Of a stretch of 15,746 nucleotides of DNA, positions 1-7,241 are shown piece after piece. The notes beneath the pieces were generated by a model. It saw nothing but the letters and a program-made list of their open reading frames with translations. It was not told the DNA's origin and did not search any database. How positions within the stretch are numbered: position 1 is the stretch's first letter; each line of letters begins with the position of its first letter. Both the position numbers and the translations under genes were made by a program. This DNA comes from Candidatus Delongbacteria bacterium (lineage in GTDB: Bacteria > JAGOEH01): NCBI GenBank assembly GCA_017997825.1, contig JAGOEH010000068.1, positions 1 through 15,746 of the forward strand. Reading direction: 5' to 3'.

Positions 1-2
1 CC

Positions 3-473
3 GAACTGGCCAATAGTTCCAATGGTGATCTGTTCATCAGTCTGCATGTCAATTCCGCCCCCAGTACCACCGCCAGCGGAATCGAGACCTACTATTTATC
101 TCTGACCCAGGATATATGGGCCCAGCAGTTGGCTGCACGTGAAAATGCCACTACCCTTTTAAAAATCGCCGATCTGAATAATCTTTTGAGCAGCATCCTG
201 ATCAATTCCAAAATGGATGAGAGTGTCCGTTTTGCCGGGATTACCCATCAGCACTTGATCAAGGAATCCCGCGCCCAGGATCGGGGCATCAAGAAAGCAC
301 CGTTCATTGTGCTGATCGGCGCCAATATGCCTTCCATTCTGGTGGAGATCGGTTTTATCTCCAATAAGGAAGAACGACGGAAATTGCTCACCGATCAGTA
401 TCAGAACAAGATTGTGAATGGATTGTTCAAGGGAATCAAAGAATATTCTGCTATTTTGAAGGATGAACACTGA
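3..473 (+). CDS. N-acetylmuramoyl-L-alanine amidase, C-terminal part (5' end outside window)
   Basis: This is the 3' end of an Amidase_3-type (AmiA/B/C, CwlD-like) zinc amidase, which cuts the bond between N-acetylmuramic acid and the stem peptide of peptidoglycan in the periplasm. The frame is open from base 3 to the stop at 471-473, giving 156 residues. The sequence shows SLHVNSA, whose His (codon 45-47) is a zinc ligand in this family, and VEIGFISN, whose Glu (codon 345-347) is the catalytic acid; both sit in the usual order and spacing. The first zinc His and Glu must lie upstream of the window. The gene ends with a typical amidase C-terminal helix, with no added SPOR or LysM domain. It converges on the oadB-like gene. 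A SpoIID-type protein, which in known systems acts on glycan strands already stripped by an amidase, lies about 7 kb away in the same window. Confidence 0.93.
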   Translation, partial: ELANSSNGDLFISLHVNSAPSTTASGIETYYLSLTQDIWAQQLAARENATTLLKIADLNNLLSSILINSKMDESVRFAGITHQHLIKESRAQDRGIKKAPFIVLIGANMPSILVEIGFISNKEERRKLLTDQYQNKIVNGLFKGIKEYSAILKDEH

Positions 474-545
474 TCCTGGACAATCAGGCCCCCATTCTTC
501 CCGTAATCCCCTACTGCATTTAATTGAAAAATAGATTTTGCCGCC

Positions 546-562
546 GGAGAGGGATTCTCTCC
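546..562 (-). terminator. weak candidate terminator hairpin after oadB
   Basis: The arms GGAGAG and CTCTCC form a perfect 6-bp stem with a 5-nt loop, 33 nt past the oadB stop on the minus strand. On that strand the hairpin is followed by GGCGGCAAAATCTATTTTT, so the T-rich run starts too far from the stem for a textbook terminator. It lies between two convergent genes, where a terminator is expected. The rest of 474-594 shows nothing further. Confidence 0.3.
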
Positions 563-594
563 CTATGCGATCAGATATAGAATGGTGATGCCGT

Positions 595-1818
595 TCAGCC
601 TAAGATGGCCAGCAGAACGCCGGCGGCGATGGCGGATCCGATCACGCCGGAAACATTGGGTCCCATGGCATGCATCAGCAGATAATTGGTGGGATTCTCT
701 TCCTGCCCCACGCTATTGGCGACCCGCGCCGCCATCGGTACGGCGGATACCCCGGCCGAACCGATCAGGGGATTGATTTTTCCTCCCGACAATCGATACA
801 TAATTTTTCCCAAGACCACACCGGCTGCCGTGCCGAAACTGAAAGCCAGAAATCCCAATAACACGATCCCCAAAGTCTGCAGATTCAGAAATTTTTCGGC
901 CGATAGTTTTGAACCCACACTCAGTCCCAAAAAGATAGTCACAATATTGATCAATTCATTCTGAGCCGTCTTGTTGAGTCGTTCCACCACTCCGCATTCT
1001 CGCAGCAGATTGCCGAATGCCAGCATCCCCATCAACGGAGCGGAATCGGGAATTAATATTACGGTAATAAAAACAATGATCAATGGAAACAGAATCTTTT
1101 CCTTACGGCTGACGACCCTCAGGGTCTGCATCTTGACGGAACGCTCCTCTTTGGTGGTCAGCCATCGCATAATCGGCGGCTGGATGATCGGTACCAGTGC
1201 CATATACGAATAGGCAGCCACCGCAATTGAACCCAGCAAATGGGGAGCCAGCCGGGATGATAAAAAGATGGAGGTCGGACCATCCGCTCCGCCGATAATG
1301 GCTATGGACGCGGCCTCCTTCAGAGTAAAATCGAATCCGGGAATCAGATTCAGACATAATGCCCCTATCAGGGTCCCGAAAATTCCGAATTGAGCGGCGG
1401 CGCCCAAAAGCGACATGGTCGGATTAGCAATCAAGGGACCAAAATCGGTCATGGCACCTACCCCCATAAAAATCAAGAGGGGAAATATTCCGGTATCTAT
1501 TCCGGCGGCATATAAATGTCCCAGTAATCCCTGCGGCCCTGCAATATCAGCGATCGGAATGTTGGAAAGAATCCCGCCGAAACCGATCGGGATCAGCAAC
1601 AATGGCTCAAACTTTTTCTCGATCGCCAGATAAATCAACACCAGACTAACGAAAATCATCATCAACTGCTTCAAGGAAATCGTCATAATACCGGTTCTGT
1701 TCAGCAAATTATCAGCCATCATCCCGATGGATGGGGTCGAATCCTGCGTTTGACCATAGATCAACCCGAATCCCATCACTATCATTATCAAACTCAATAA
1801 CCATATTCTCTTCTTCAT
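595..1818 (-). CDS. oadB: Sodium-pump decarboxylase beta subunit (OadB/MmdB/GcdB family)
   Basis: Membrane subunit of a biotin-dependent decarboxylase (oxaloacetate, methylmalonyl-CoA or glutaconyl-CoA type) that removes CO2 from carboxybiotin and exports Na+. The 407-residue product has a hydrophobic N-terminus followed by many membrane segments, the usual length for the family. Family landmarks are all present: [10 protein letters not shown] with Asp179, [10 protein letters not shown] with Tyr205, [18 protein letters not shown] with Asn349, Ser358 and Arg365. These match the residues known to be essential for Na+ transport in Klebsiella OadB. The ATG at 1816-1818 follows AAAGGGAAGCTC, a fair Shine-Dalgarno. 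The alpha (carboxyltransferase), gamma and biotin-carrier subunits are not adjacent: the gene is flanked by a convergent amidase and a divergent regulator, so it is a single-gene unit here. The substrate cannot be decided from the beta subunit alone. Confidence 0.93.
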   Translation of the reverse strand: MKKRIWLLSLIMIVMGFGLIYGQTQDSTPSIGMMADNLLNRTGIMTISLKQLMMIFVSLVLIYLAIEKKFEPLLLIPIGFGGILSNIPIADIAGPQGLLGHLYAAGIDTGIFPLLIFMGVGAMTDFGPLIANPTMSLLGAAAQFGIFGTLIGALCLNLIPGFDFTLKEAASIAIIGGADGPTSIFLSSRLAPHLLGSIAVAAYSYMALVPIIQPPIMRWLTTKEERSVKMQTLRVVSRKEKILFPLIIVFITVILIPDSAPLMGMLAFGNLLRECGVVERLNKTAQNELINIVTIFLGLSVGSKLSAEKFLNLQTLGIVLLGFLAFSFGTAAGVVLGKIMYRLSGGKINPLIGSAGVSAVPMAARVANSVGQEENPTNYLLMHAMGPNVSGVIGSAIAAGVLLAILG

Positions 1819-2011
1819 GAGCTTCCCTTTCTGCTTTATCGTCCGAAACCTACGGTCAGGCCGGGATTAATGAACAGGAATAAACAGACTCCATCCATCC
1901 CCAGCGAGTCATCACCCAATCGATATCCCGACGGATTTCTCTGCTTCGGGAATCAATCAAATCAAATGGCATCACCCGACGGGTTCAGATAGGGACGGGT
2001 CTGATTAAATT
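1819..2011 (-). promoter_or_regulatory. long 5' leader of oadB with repeats and hairpins
   Basis: From the predicted start point near 2011 to the oadB ATG is about 190 nt with no convincing gene. It contains two hairpins, each with a 14-nt loop: TCCCGA/TCGGGA (1926-1951) and GACTC/GAGTC (1887-1910). Two octamers are each present twice in direct orientation on the plus strand: CATCACCC at 1910-1917 and 1970-1977, and CCCGACGG at 1927-1934 and 1975-1982. I did not recognise any known riboswitch consensus. Confidence 0.4.
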
Positions 2012-2017
2012 CCGCCC

Positions 2018-2046
2018 ATTATAATGAAAAATCAAAGGAAAGTCAA
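2018..2046 (-). promoter_or_regulatory. sigma-70-type promoter for oadB
   Basis: On the minus strand TTGACT (2046-2041) and a perfect TATAAT (2023-2018) are separated by 17 bp. Transcription would begin near 2011 and run into oadB. It is divergent from the promoter of the REC-GGDEF gene, with 53 bp between the two -35 boxes. Confidence 0.75.
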
Positions 2047-2099
2047 TAGTCATATCGGAACAATAAACACCATGATATTCATTTATCAGGAAAAAACTA

Positions 2100-2128
2100 T
2101 TGACAAGCCTCCGCGTTCGATCTATATT
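2100..2128 (+). promoter_or_regulatory. sigma-70-type promoter for the REC-GGDEF gene
   Basis: Perfect TTGACA (2100-2105), a 17-bp spacer, and TATATT (2123-2128). The start point would be near 2135, giving a leader of about 50 nt with AGGAGA at 2174-2179 before the ATG at 2186. Confidence 0.75.
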
Positions 2129-2185
2129 AAAAGAACGGAATACGAAATTTGAAGCCCAATGAATCGTTTTTACAGGAGAGATACA

Positions 2186-3343
2186 ATGGCCAGACGAATA
2201 CTTGTCATCGATGACCAGAAAGACATTCGTGATGTTTATCTCCAGATACTGTCCAACACCCCCAATCCGGAAAGCAGCCACCTCAAATCTCTGGAAGATG
2301 AGATTTTTTCTGAGCCGGAACAACTGCCGATCATCGTGACCAATACCATCGATTATGATGTCGACTGTGCCTCGCAGGGTTTGGAAGCGGTAGAGATGGT
2401 CCGTCGATCTTTGGAAGAGAATAATCCTTATATGGTGGCCTTTGTCGATATGCGAATGCCGCCGGGAATCGATGGAAAAGAAACCGCCAAACGGATTCGG
2501 GATCTGGATGATAACATCGAATTAGTTGTAATCACCGCTTTTTCCGATCATTTATGCTCCGATATCGTCGATTATATTGGTTCTCCCAGCAAGCTGCTCT
2601 ATCTGAAAAAACCGTTTGATGTGGAAGAAATCAAACAGATCGCGACCAATCTGACTGAAAAATGGCTGTTAAACCTTCAGAACAAAGAGTACACCGAAAA
2701 TCTGGAAAAGATCATTCTGGAACGAACCCGTGAAATCATTGAAAAGAATAAAACACTGGAACGTCTTTCGACCATGGATATCCTGACGGAATTAAACAAC
2801 ACCCAAAAGTTCTATGATGAACTGGAAAAGGAAATTGAACGGCTCCGTAAACTGGAGGTGGAACAGACCAATCCCAACAGCTTGGTCCTGGTGATGGTCG
2901 ATATCGACAATCTCAAATATTACAATGAGTTATTCGGGCATTGGAATGGTGATATGATTCTTAAAACCGTCGCCGAGATCCTCAAGATGACCTTCCGCAG
3001 GATCGATATCATTAGCCGGGTGGGTGGTGATGAATTTATGATCATTCTGCCCCAGACTGAGATCAATACCGCTAAAACCACCTGCGACCGACTGCTGGAC
3101 TGCATCATCGGTAAGTTCACTTTCAAGGATATGGTTTATCTACTGGATAAAACCCGGATTCAGGAGATCAAAACGATCAGCGGATTTAAAGAGGATGATA
3201 TCGTCCAGATCTCCATTACCGGAGGCTTGGTTGAATATTGTGGGGAAGCCGGTGCCGACAAATTAGTCAACAAGGCTCATCAGGCTTTAAGGCTGGCTAA
3301 GAGCAAAGGTCGGAATGTTTTCCACATTATCGATCACGAATAA
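2186..3343 (+). CDS. REC-GGDEF response regulator, probable diguanylate cyclase
   Basis: Two-domain regulator of 385 residues that should make cyclic di-GMP from GTP when its receiver domain is phosphorylated. I chose the ATG at 2186 because AGGAGA lies 7 nt before it; an ATG at 2159 would add nine residues without a Shine-Dalgarno. REC domain (about 4-155): acidic pair Asp9/Asp10, phosphoacceptor Asp88 in AFVDMRMPPG, Thr117, and Lys142 in KKPF. The stretch between Asp10 and Asp88 is about 34 residues longer than in CheY, which I recall as typical of receivers with the AFVDMRMPPG signature. A charged helical linker (about 155-200) leads to the GGDEF domain: metal Asp239, GHWNGD, intact GGDEF at 280-284, and the RxxD inhibitory site (Arg271, Asp274) five residues upstream. 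The active and product-inhibition sites thus look complete. No partner histidine kinase is nearby. It converges on atoA with 7 bp between the stops. Confidence 0.93.
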   Translation: MARRILVIDDQKDIRDVYLQILSNTPNPESSHLKSLEDEIFSEPEQLPIIVTNTIDYDVDCASQGLEAVEMVRRSLEENNPYMVAFVDMRMPPGIDGKETAKRIRDLDDNIELVVITAFSDHLCSDIVDYIGSPSKLLYLKKPFDVEEIKQIATNLTEKWLLNLQNKEYTENLEKIILERTREIIEKNKTLERLSTMDILTELNNTQKFYDELEKEIERLRKLEVEQTNPNSLVLVMVDIDNLKYYNELFGHWNGDMILKTVAEILKMTFRRIDIISRVGGDEFMIILPQTEINTAKTTCDRLLDCIIGKFTFKDMVYLLDKTRIQEIKTISGFKEDDIVQISITGGLVEYCGEAGADKLVNKAHQALRLAKSKGRNVFHIIDHE

Positions 3344-3350
3344 TACCCTG

Positions 3351-4013
3351 TCAGGCCGACATCGGTTTAAGATCGGGGTGGATGATCAGTTCCGCTTCGG
3401 TCACGGCTTTGATATCATCGACGCTGAATTCCGGACAATACTCATATAAAACAACCCGCTGATTTTCAATTTTAAAGAATCCCATTTCCGTAACAATGGT
3501 ATCGACACAATGGGTCCCGGTCAGCGGCAGGCTGCATTGTTTGAGGATTTTGGGTTTACCGGATTTATCGGCATGTTCCATCCCCACGATCACCCGTTTG
3601 GCACCGGTAACCAGATCCATGGCGCCGCCCATCCCCGGAATCATTTTACCCGGGATCATCCAGTTGGCCAAGTTCCCCTCCTGATCGACCTGGAGTCCGC
3701 CCAATACCGCCACATCCAGATGCTTGCCCCGAATAATCCCGAAAGAATAAGCCGAATCGAAGCAGGAGGAAAAGGGACGGCTGGTGATAAACCCACCACC
3801 GGCATTGATCAGTCCTGGATCTTCCTGACCGGATACCGGTTTGGGACCAAATCCGATAATTCCATTTTCGGAATGGAAATAGATTGTGATACCCGGTTTT
3901 AGATAATCGGCGACCAGGGTCGGTAATCCGATCCCGAGATTAACCACATCATGATCCTTGAGCTCGGCGGCAATGCGGCCGGCAATCAGTTGTCTGACTC
4001 TATCCTTATCCAT
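3351..4013 (-). CDS. atoA: Acyl-CoA:acetate/acetoacetate CoA-transferase, beta subunit
   Basis: Cytoplasmic CoA-transferase subunit B of 220 residues, close to E. coli AtoA along its whole length. The family core is clear: NLGIGLPTLVADYL near the start, SENG with the catalytic Glu49 that forms the glutamyl-CoA intermediate, LGGLQVDQEGNLANW, and IPGKMIPGMGGAMDLV. With AtoD it would move CoA between short acyl-CoAs (acetyl-, acetoacetyl- or butyryl-CoA). In lysine fermentation this step ties acetoacetate to butyrate or acetate formation. The start ATG follows GGAGAG, and only 12 nt separate it from the end of atoD. It is the last gene of the kamD-kamE-atoD-atoA operon. The exact acyl substrate cannot be read from the sequence. 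Confidence 0.93.
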   Translation of the reverse strand: MDKDRVRQLIAGRIAAELKDHDVVNLGIGLPTLVADYLKPGITIYFHSENGIIGFGPKPVSGQEDPGLINAGGGFITSRPFSSCFDSAYSFGIIRGKHLDVAVLGGLQVDQEGNLANWMIPGKMIPGMGGAMDLVTGAKRVIVGMEHADKSGKPKILKQCSLPLTGTHCVDTIVTEMGFFKIENQRVVLYEYCPEFSVDDIKAVTEAELIIHPDLKPMSA

Positions 4014-4025
4014 CGAACTCTCTCC

Positions 4026-4682
4026 TTATCGTGTTTTGACCAGATAATGAACAAAAATTCCGGGCAGGTGAACAAAATCAGGATCAATAGCGCCGATTTC
4101 CACAATTTCATCGACTTCCGCAATGGTAATCTCGGCGGCCATTCCCATCAGAGGATTGGTATTGAAGCTGGTTCCATGAAACTGCAGATTGCCGAATCGA
4201 TCGGCTCTTCGGGCATGGATCAGAGCCACCCGGCCTCGAATCGGTTCCTGCAGGATATAACTTTTCCCTTGAATCTCCAGAACCGTTTTATGCTCGGCGA
4301 CCACGGTACCCACCCCGGTAGGGGTAAGAAATCCACCCAATCCGACTCCCGCCGCCCGAACCGCTTCGGAAAAAGTCCCCTGAGGAACAAAGGTAATTTC
4401 GGTCTCATGCTGGATATACTGCTGTTGAGTCACCGGATTGGTTCCGATATGCGAGGTGGTGATATGGCGAATCTGATGATTGGAGATCAGTTTGCCGACG
4501 CCCCGATTTTCATAATCGGTGGCGATTACAATCAGATCCAACTGACGCGGATTGGCTTTGACCAAGGCATCGATGATGGTTTCCGGCGCACCGACCGCCA
4601 AAAAACCACCCACCATGATGCTGTCTCCGTCATGGACCAGAGCGGCCGCCTCTTCCGCCGTGATAATCGGTTTTTCGATCAT
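4026..4682 (-). CDS. atoD: Acyl-CoA:acetate/acetoacetate CoA-transferase, alpha subunit
   Basis: Subunit A of the same CoA-transferase, 218 residues, matching E. coli AtoD from end to end. Visible landmarks are the CoA-binding MVGGFLAVGAPETIIDAL loop (residues 23-40), ASHIGTNP-like TSHIGTNP, VPQGTFSEAVRAAG, GGFLTPTGVGTVV and the NPLMGMAA segment. The start is the ATG at 4680-4682, preceded by GAAGGGGAT and overlapping the kamE stop as ATGA, which implies translational coupling. The open frame extends further upstream to 4820, but that extension (cysteine- and arginine-rich, wholly inside kamE) is not part of the protein. It partners AtoA, encoded immediately downstream. Confidence 0.94.
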   Translation of the reverse strand: MIEKPIITAEEAAALVHDGDSIMVGGFLAVGAPETIIDALVKANPRQLDLIVIATDYENRGVGKLISNHQIRHITTSHIGTNPVTQQQYIQHETEITFVPQGTFSEAVRAAGVGLGGFLTPTGVGTVVAEHKTVLEIQGKSYILQEPIRGRVALIHARRADRFGNLQFHGTSFNTNPLMGMAAEITIAEVDEIVEIGAIDPDFVHLPGIFVHYLVKTR

Positions 4683-5422
4683 AATGATATCCCCTTCGGC
4701 TTGATGATTAATCGATCCACAATGAAAGATGCAACGTCCGACGGCACCGTCCCGGCACCGAAACCGGCATCGTATCCCAATTCCAACGCTTCGGCGTGAC
4801 TCAACCGTGGTCCTCCGCATATCAGCAATACCTGATGCCGTAAATCCTCCGCTTCCAACATCTCTTCCAGCCGGGTCAGATTCTTATAATGCAGGGCATT
4901 CTGAGTCACAATCTGCGAAATCAGTATCACATCCGCCTCATACTGACGGGCTTTCCGGATTACCTCTTCACTGGAAACCTGAGCACCCAGATTATAGGTT
5001 TCAAAAAAATGGTAGCGTTCCAATCCATAATCACCATGATACCCCTTCATATTCAAGATGGCATCGATCCCTACCGTATGGGCATCCGTTTCAATACAAG
5101 CCCCGATCACCCGGATCGGACGTTTCCAATACTGCCCGATCAACTGATCAATCTCCTCCCGGTTCCAATGAGGCGCCTGGGGTTCGATAATTTCAAGCTG
5201 ATCGGTATCAATCCGAAAGGGAATCGACGCGTAAGCGACCACAAACACAAAACCTTCATGCAGATTCTCGGTTTTAACGATCTGAACATCCTTGAGCCCC
5301 AATTGAGCCAACAGGGTTTTAGCCGCCTGATTGGCGAGGGGAAGCGAATCCAGCGGCAGGGTGAACGAGAGCTGGATTTTCCCATCATTCAACTGGTCTC
5401 CGTAAGCGGTTATCATCGCCAT
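4679..5422 (-). CDS. kamE: Lysine 5,6-aminomutase, beta (B12-binding) subunit
   Basis: Small subunit of the adenosylcobalamin- and PLP-dependent enzyme that moves the terminal amino group of beta-lysine (or D-lysine) from C6 to C5 in the anaerobic lysine pathway. The 247-residue product has an N-terminal dimerisation/PLP-reaching part (about 1-100) and a C-terminal Rossmann-like B12 domain (about 100-247). DAHTVG at 113-118 is the DxHxxG base-off cobalamin motif, with His115 as the cobalt ligand. Lys126, 11 residues later, is at the same distance as the lysine that forms the PLP Schiff base in characterised KamE. ILISQIVTQN and ICGGPRL complete the B12 domain. The ATG at 5422 follows GAGG at 5-nt spacing, 17 nt after kamD; a second ATG two codons later is less favoured. 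D-ornithine 4,5-aminomutase is unlikely because its subunits have very different sizes. Confidence 0.93.
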   Translation of the reverse strand: MAMITAYGDQLNDGKIQLSFTLPLDSLPLANQAAKTLLAQLGLKDVQIVKTENLHEGFVFVVAYASIPFRIDTDQLEIIEPQAPHWNREEIDQLIGQYWKRPIRVIGACIETDAHTVGIDAILNMKGYHGDYGLERYHFFETYNLGAQVSSEEVIRKARQYEADVILISQIVTQNALHYKNLTRLEEMLEAEDLRHQVLLICGGPRLSHAEALELGYDAGFGAGTVPSDVASFIVDRLIIKPKGISL

Positions 5423-5439
5423 ATAATCCTCATCATCCG

Positions 5440-6999
5440 TTAATAGGTTGGCAGACTATGGGGAAAATGATCCAGGAAAGGATTCCAATACAGTGACGAT
5501 TTCCTGAAAACTCCCTCCAGTCCTTTGCCGTGATCCGGCGGGCGTTTGATTTCGGCAAAAGCCCCTTCCTGCAGCGCCTGGAACAATCCGATCCGATCCA
5601 CCTGTTCCAACAGGGTGATGGTTTCCTCCAAAACCTGGTTGGCCCGCCTGACCAGAAAACTGTCGGGTCGAATATCGAACTGATCCGCCAAACTGGAGGT
5701 ACTGGAGATGACATAGCGGGCTCCGGTAATGGCCAGACTGCGGTCCTGAAGAAACGGGGTGTGGATGGCTTCGGTCAGCATTCCCAGTAACAGGATAGAC
5801 TGATTGGACATTTTGCCGGCCAGATCAAAAAGCAGATTGACCATGAAGGTTCGGAATATATTTCCGTCCATGTGTTTAGTCGGTGGCATATATTTAAGCG
5901 GAGACTCCGGAAAAAGAGTCCGGGCCAGCAACGCATGGGAGAGCTCATACACAAAGCTGTCCGGAATCTCCGGATTGATTTCGAAGGCATGTCCCAGTCC
6001 CATCAGGGATGGAGGCAGACCGGACCGGAGGGCAAACTGTTCGTTGATCAGTTGTGAAGCGGTAACGGTATGAGCCTTCTCGATCGCATCGGAGGTCGTC
6101 AGATAGTTATCCTCGCCGGTATTGATCAGAATTCCCGAATAGGCATTGATCATGCGGCTGAAATACTGGTCCAACAGCGTCCGTTTGGGATTGATATCCC
6201 GGAAGAGAATTCCATACAGCGCATCATTCAGCAGAATATCCAAGCGCTCCATGGCCGCCATGGCGGCCATTTCAGGCATGCAGAGGCCGGATGCATAATT
6301 GGCTAAATAGATATAGCGCCCCTCCTGGGGGATCAGGTCATCCAGTCCCTGACGCATAATCCTGAAATTTTCCTGGGTGGCATAGGTCCCGCCGAATCCT
6401 TCCGTAGTAGCGCCATAGGGGACATAATCCAGCAGGGATTGGGCGGTCGAACGGATAACGGCAATGATATCCGCTCCCTGCCGAACGGCCGCCCGGGCTT
6501 GCGGCAGATCCTCATAAATGTTGCCGGTCGCCACGATGACATAAATCTTGGGTTGATGAGGATTGGGATATTCGGCTTGCATCCGGTGCCGACGCTCAGC
6601 CTGCTTTTTCAGATGCTCCAGCGAATTCCGTACCCAGCTTTCCGCATGCTCCCGCATTACCGTTTCACTGACCGGTGGAATCTGGTTGAGATCCACTTCC
6701 CCGTCCCGAATCCGATCCACCACCGACATCGGATCCAGATTGAGAGCCGCACCCCATCCGGCGATCACTCGCATCACGCCATCCGATAGTTTACCGCTCT
6801 CTCTCAGTTCCTCGACAATCCGATTGGGCCAGGGAACTCCCTCCCCATCGATCCCATCCACTCCCAATAAACGGAGTACGGCCCGTTCAGTGGAAACCGT
6901 ACTGTAATCTCTGAATAATCCATCCATGCTCGAAACAATGGATGCCGCCAGCGCTCTGGCTGTTTCGATCCTGCATGTATCGATCGGAAGTGACCACAT
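5440..6999 (-). CDS. kamD: Lysine 5,6-aminomutase, alpha subunit
   Basis: Large catalytic (TIM-barrel) subunit of lysine 5,6-aminomutase. I placed the start at the ATG at 6997-6999 because AAGGAG lies 7 nt upstream; the frame opens 14 codons earlier without a ribosome site. The resulting 519 residues fit the family length of about 516. Recognisable segments include YVIVATGNIYEDLPQA, the PYGATTEGFGGTYATQ loop that contacts substrate and cofactors, PEMAAMAAMERLDILLNDA, FRDINPKRT, INTGEDNYLTT and KYMPPTKHMDGN. Asp297 and Lys369 fall where I recall the substrate-binding Asp and Lys of the Acetoanaerobium enzyme. It is the first gene of a four-gene operon with kamE, atoD and atoA. The other pathway genes (lysine 2,3-aminomutase, dehydrogenase, cleavage enzyme, ammonia lyase) are not in the window. 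Confidence 0.94.
   Translation of the reverse strand: MWSLPIDTCRIETARALAASIVSSMDGLFRDYSTVSTERAVLRLLGVDGIDGEGVPWPNRIVEELRESGKLSDGVMRVIAGWGAALNLDPMSVVDRIRDGEVDLNQIPPVSETVMREHAESWVRNSLEHLKKQAERRHRMQAEYPNPHQPKIYVIVATGNIYEDLPQARAAVRQGADIIAVIRSTAQSLLDYVPYGATTEGFGGTYATQENFRIMRQGLDDLIPQEGRYIYLANYASGLCMPEMAAMAAMERLDILLNDALYGILFRDINPKRTLLDQYFSRMINAYSGILINTGEDNYLTTSDAIEKAHTVTASQLINEQFALRSGLPPSLMGLGHAFEINPEIPDSFVYELSHALLARTLFPESPLKYMPPTKHMDGNIFRTFMVNLLFDLAGKMSNQSILLLGMLTEAIHTPFLQDRSLAITGARYVISSTSSLADQFDIRPDSFLVRRANQVLEETITLLEQVDRIGLFQALQEGAFAEIKRPPDHGKGLEGVFRKSSLYWNPFLDHFPHSLPTY
6251..6270. repeat. perfect 20-bp palindrome inside kamD
   Basis: Bases 6251-6270 read the same on both strands. On the coding strand they encode part of the MAAMAAME segment, so the symmetry may simply follow from alternating Ala-Ala-Met codons (GCC/GCG and ATG). 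No unpaired loop exists, so it could extrude only as a cruciform or bind a dimeric protein. Confidence 0.6.
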
Positions 7000-7241
7000 T
7001 CCTGTTCTCCTTCCAAACCTTCCGGTTGAATTCGGGACCAATCACGCTGCATGATCAGTCTTGAATCAATAATTTCAAATCGAGACCCAACTATGTTGCA
7101 TCCGGTGCATCGATTCGGATCATATTACGGTTAATTATCAATGAGTCCAAGACCATTTGAGATTGACGGATCAATGGCATTGTCAAATCTTGACATCCCC
7201 AATGCCGGTTCATCAACCCTTTGAGATTCAACATACCATTT
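7000..7241 (-). promoter_or_regulatory. long kamD leader with a strong hairpin
   Basis: Between the predicted kamD start point (near 7241) and its ATG lie about 240 nt without a credible gene. In transcript orientation the leader holds a hairpin (plus coordinates 7176-7206): outer arms GGCAT/ATGCC, a one-sided bulge TGGGGA, inner arms TGTCAA/TTGACA, and a 3-nt loop GAT. The inner part is a perfect 15-nt dyad. I looked for cobalamin and lysine riboswitch consensus pieces, since the enzyme uses B12 and lysine products, and did not see them. The ribosome site GGAAGGAG lies at 7007-7014. Confidence 0.4.

Noticed and set aside
1985-2323. Minus-strand open frame across the divergent promoters and the start of the REC-GGDEF gene
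   Set aside because: It overlaps both promoters and conserved REC codons and shows no family resemblance.
3356-3365. Small CCGA/TCGG hairpin at the convergent ends of the REC-GGDEF gene and atoA as a terminator
   Set aside because: A 4-bp stem with a 2-nt loop and no T-run is too weak to call.
3951-4799. Long open frame on the plus strand opposite atoD
   Set aside because: It is a shadow of atoD, whose minus-strand product matches AtoD over its full length; the plus-strand translation has no recognisable domain or ribosome site.
4683-4820. 46-residue N-terminal extension of AtoD
   Set aside because: It lies wholly inside kamE in another frame, is Cys/Arg-rich, and the ATG at 4682 has a good Shine-Dalgarno and matches the family start.
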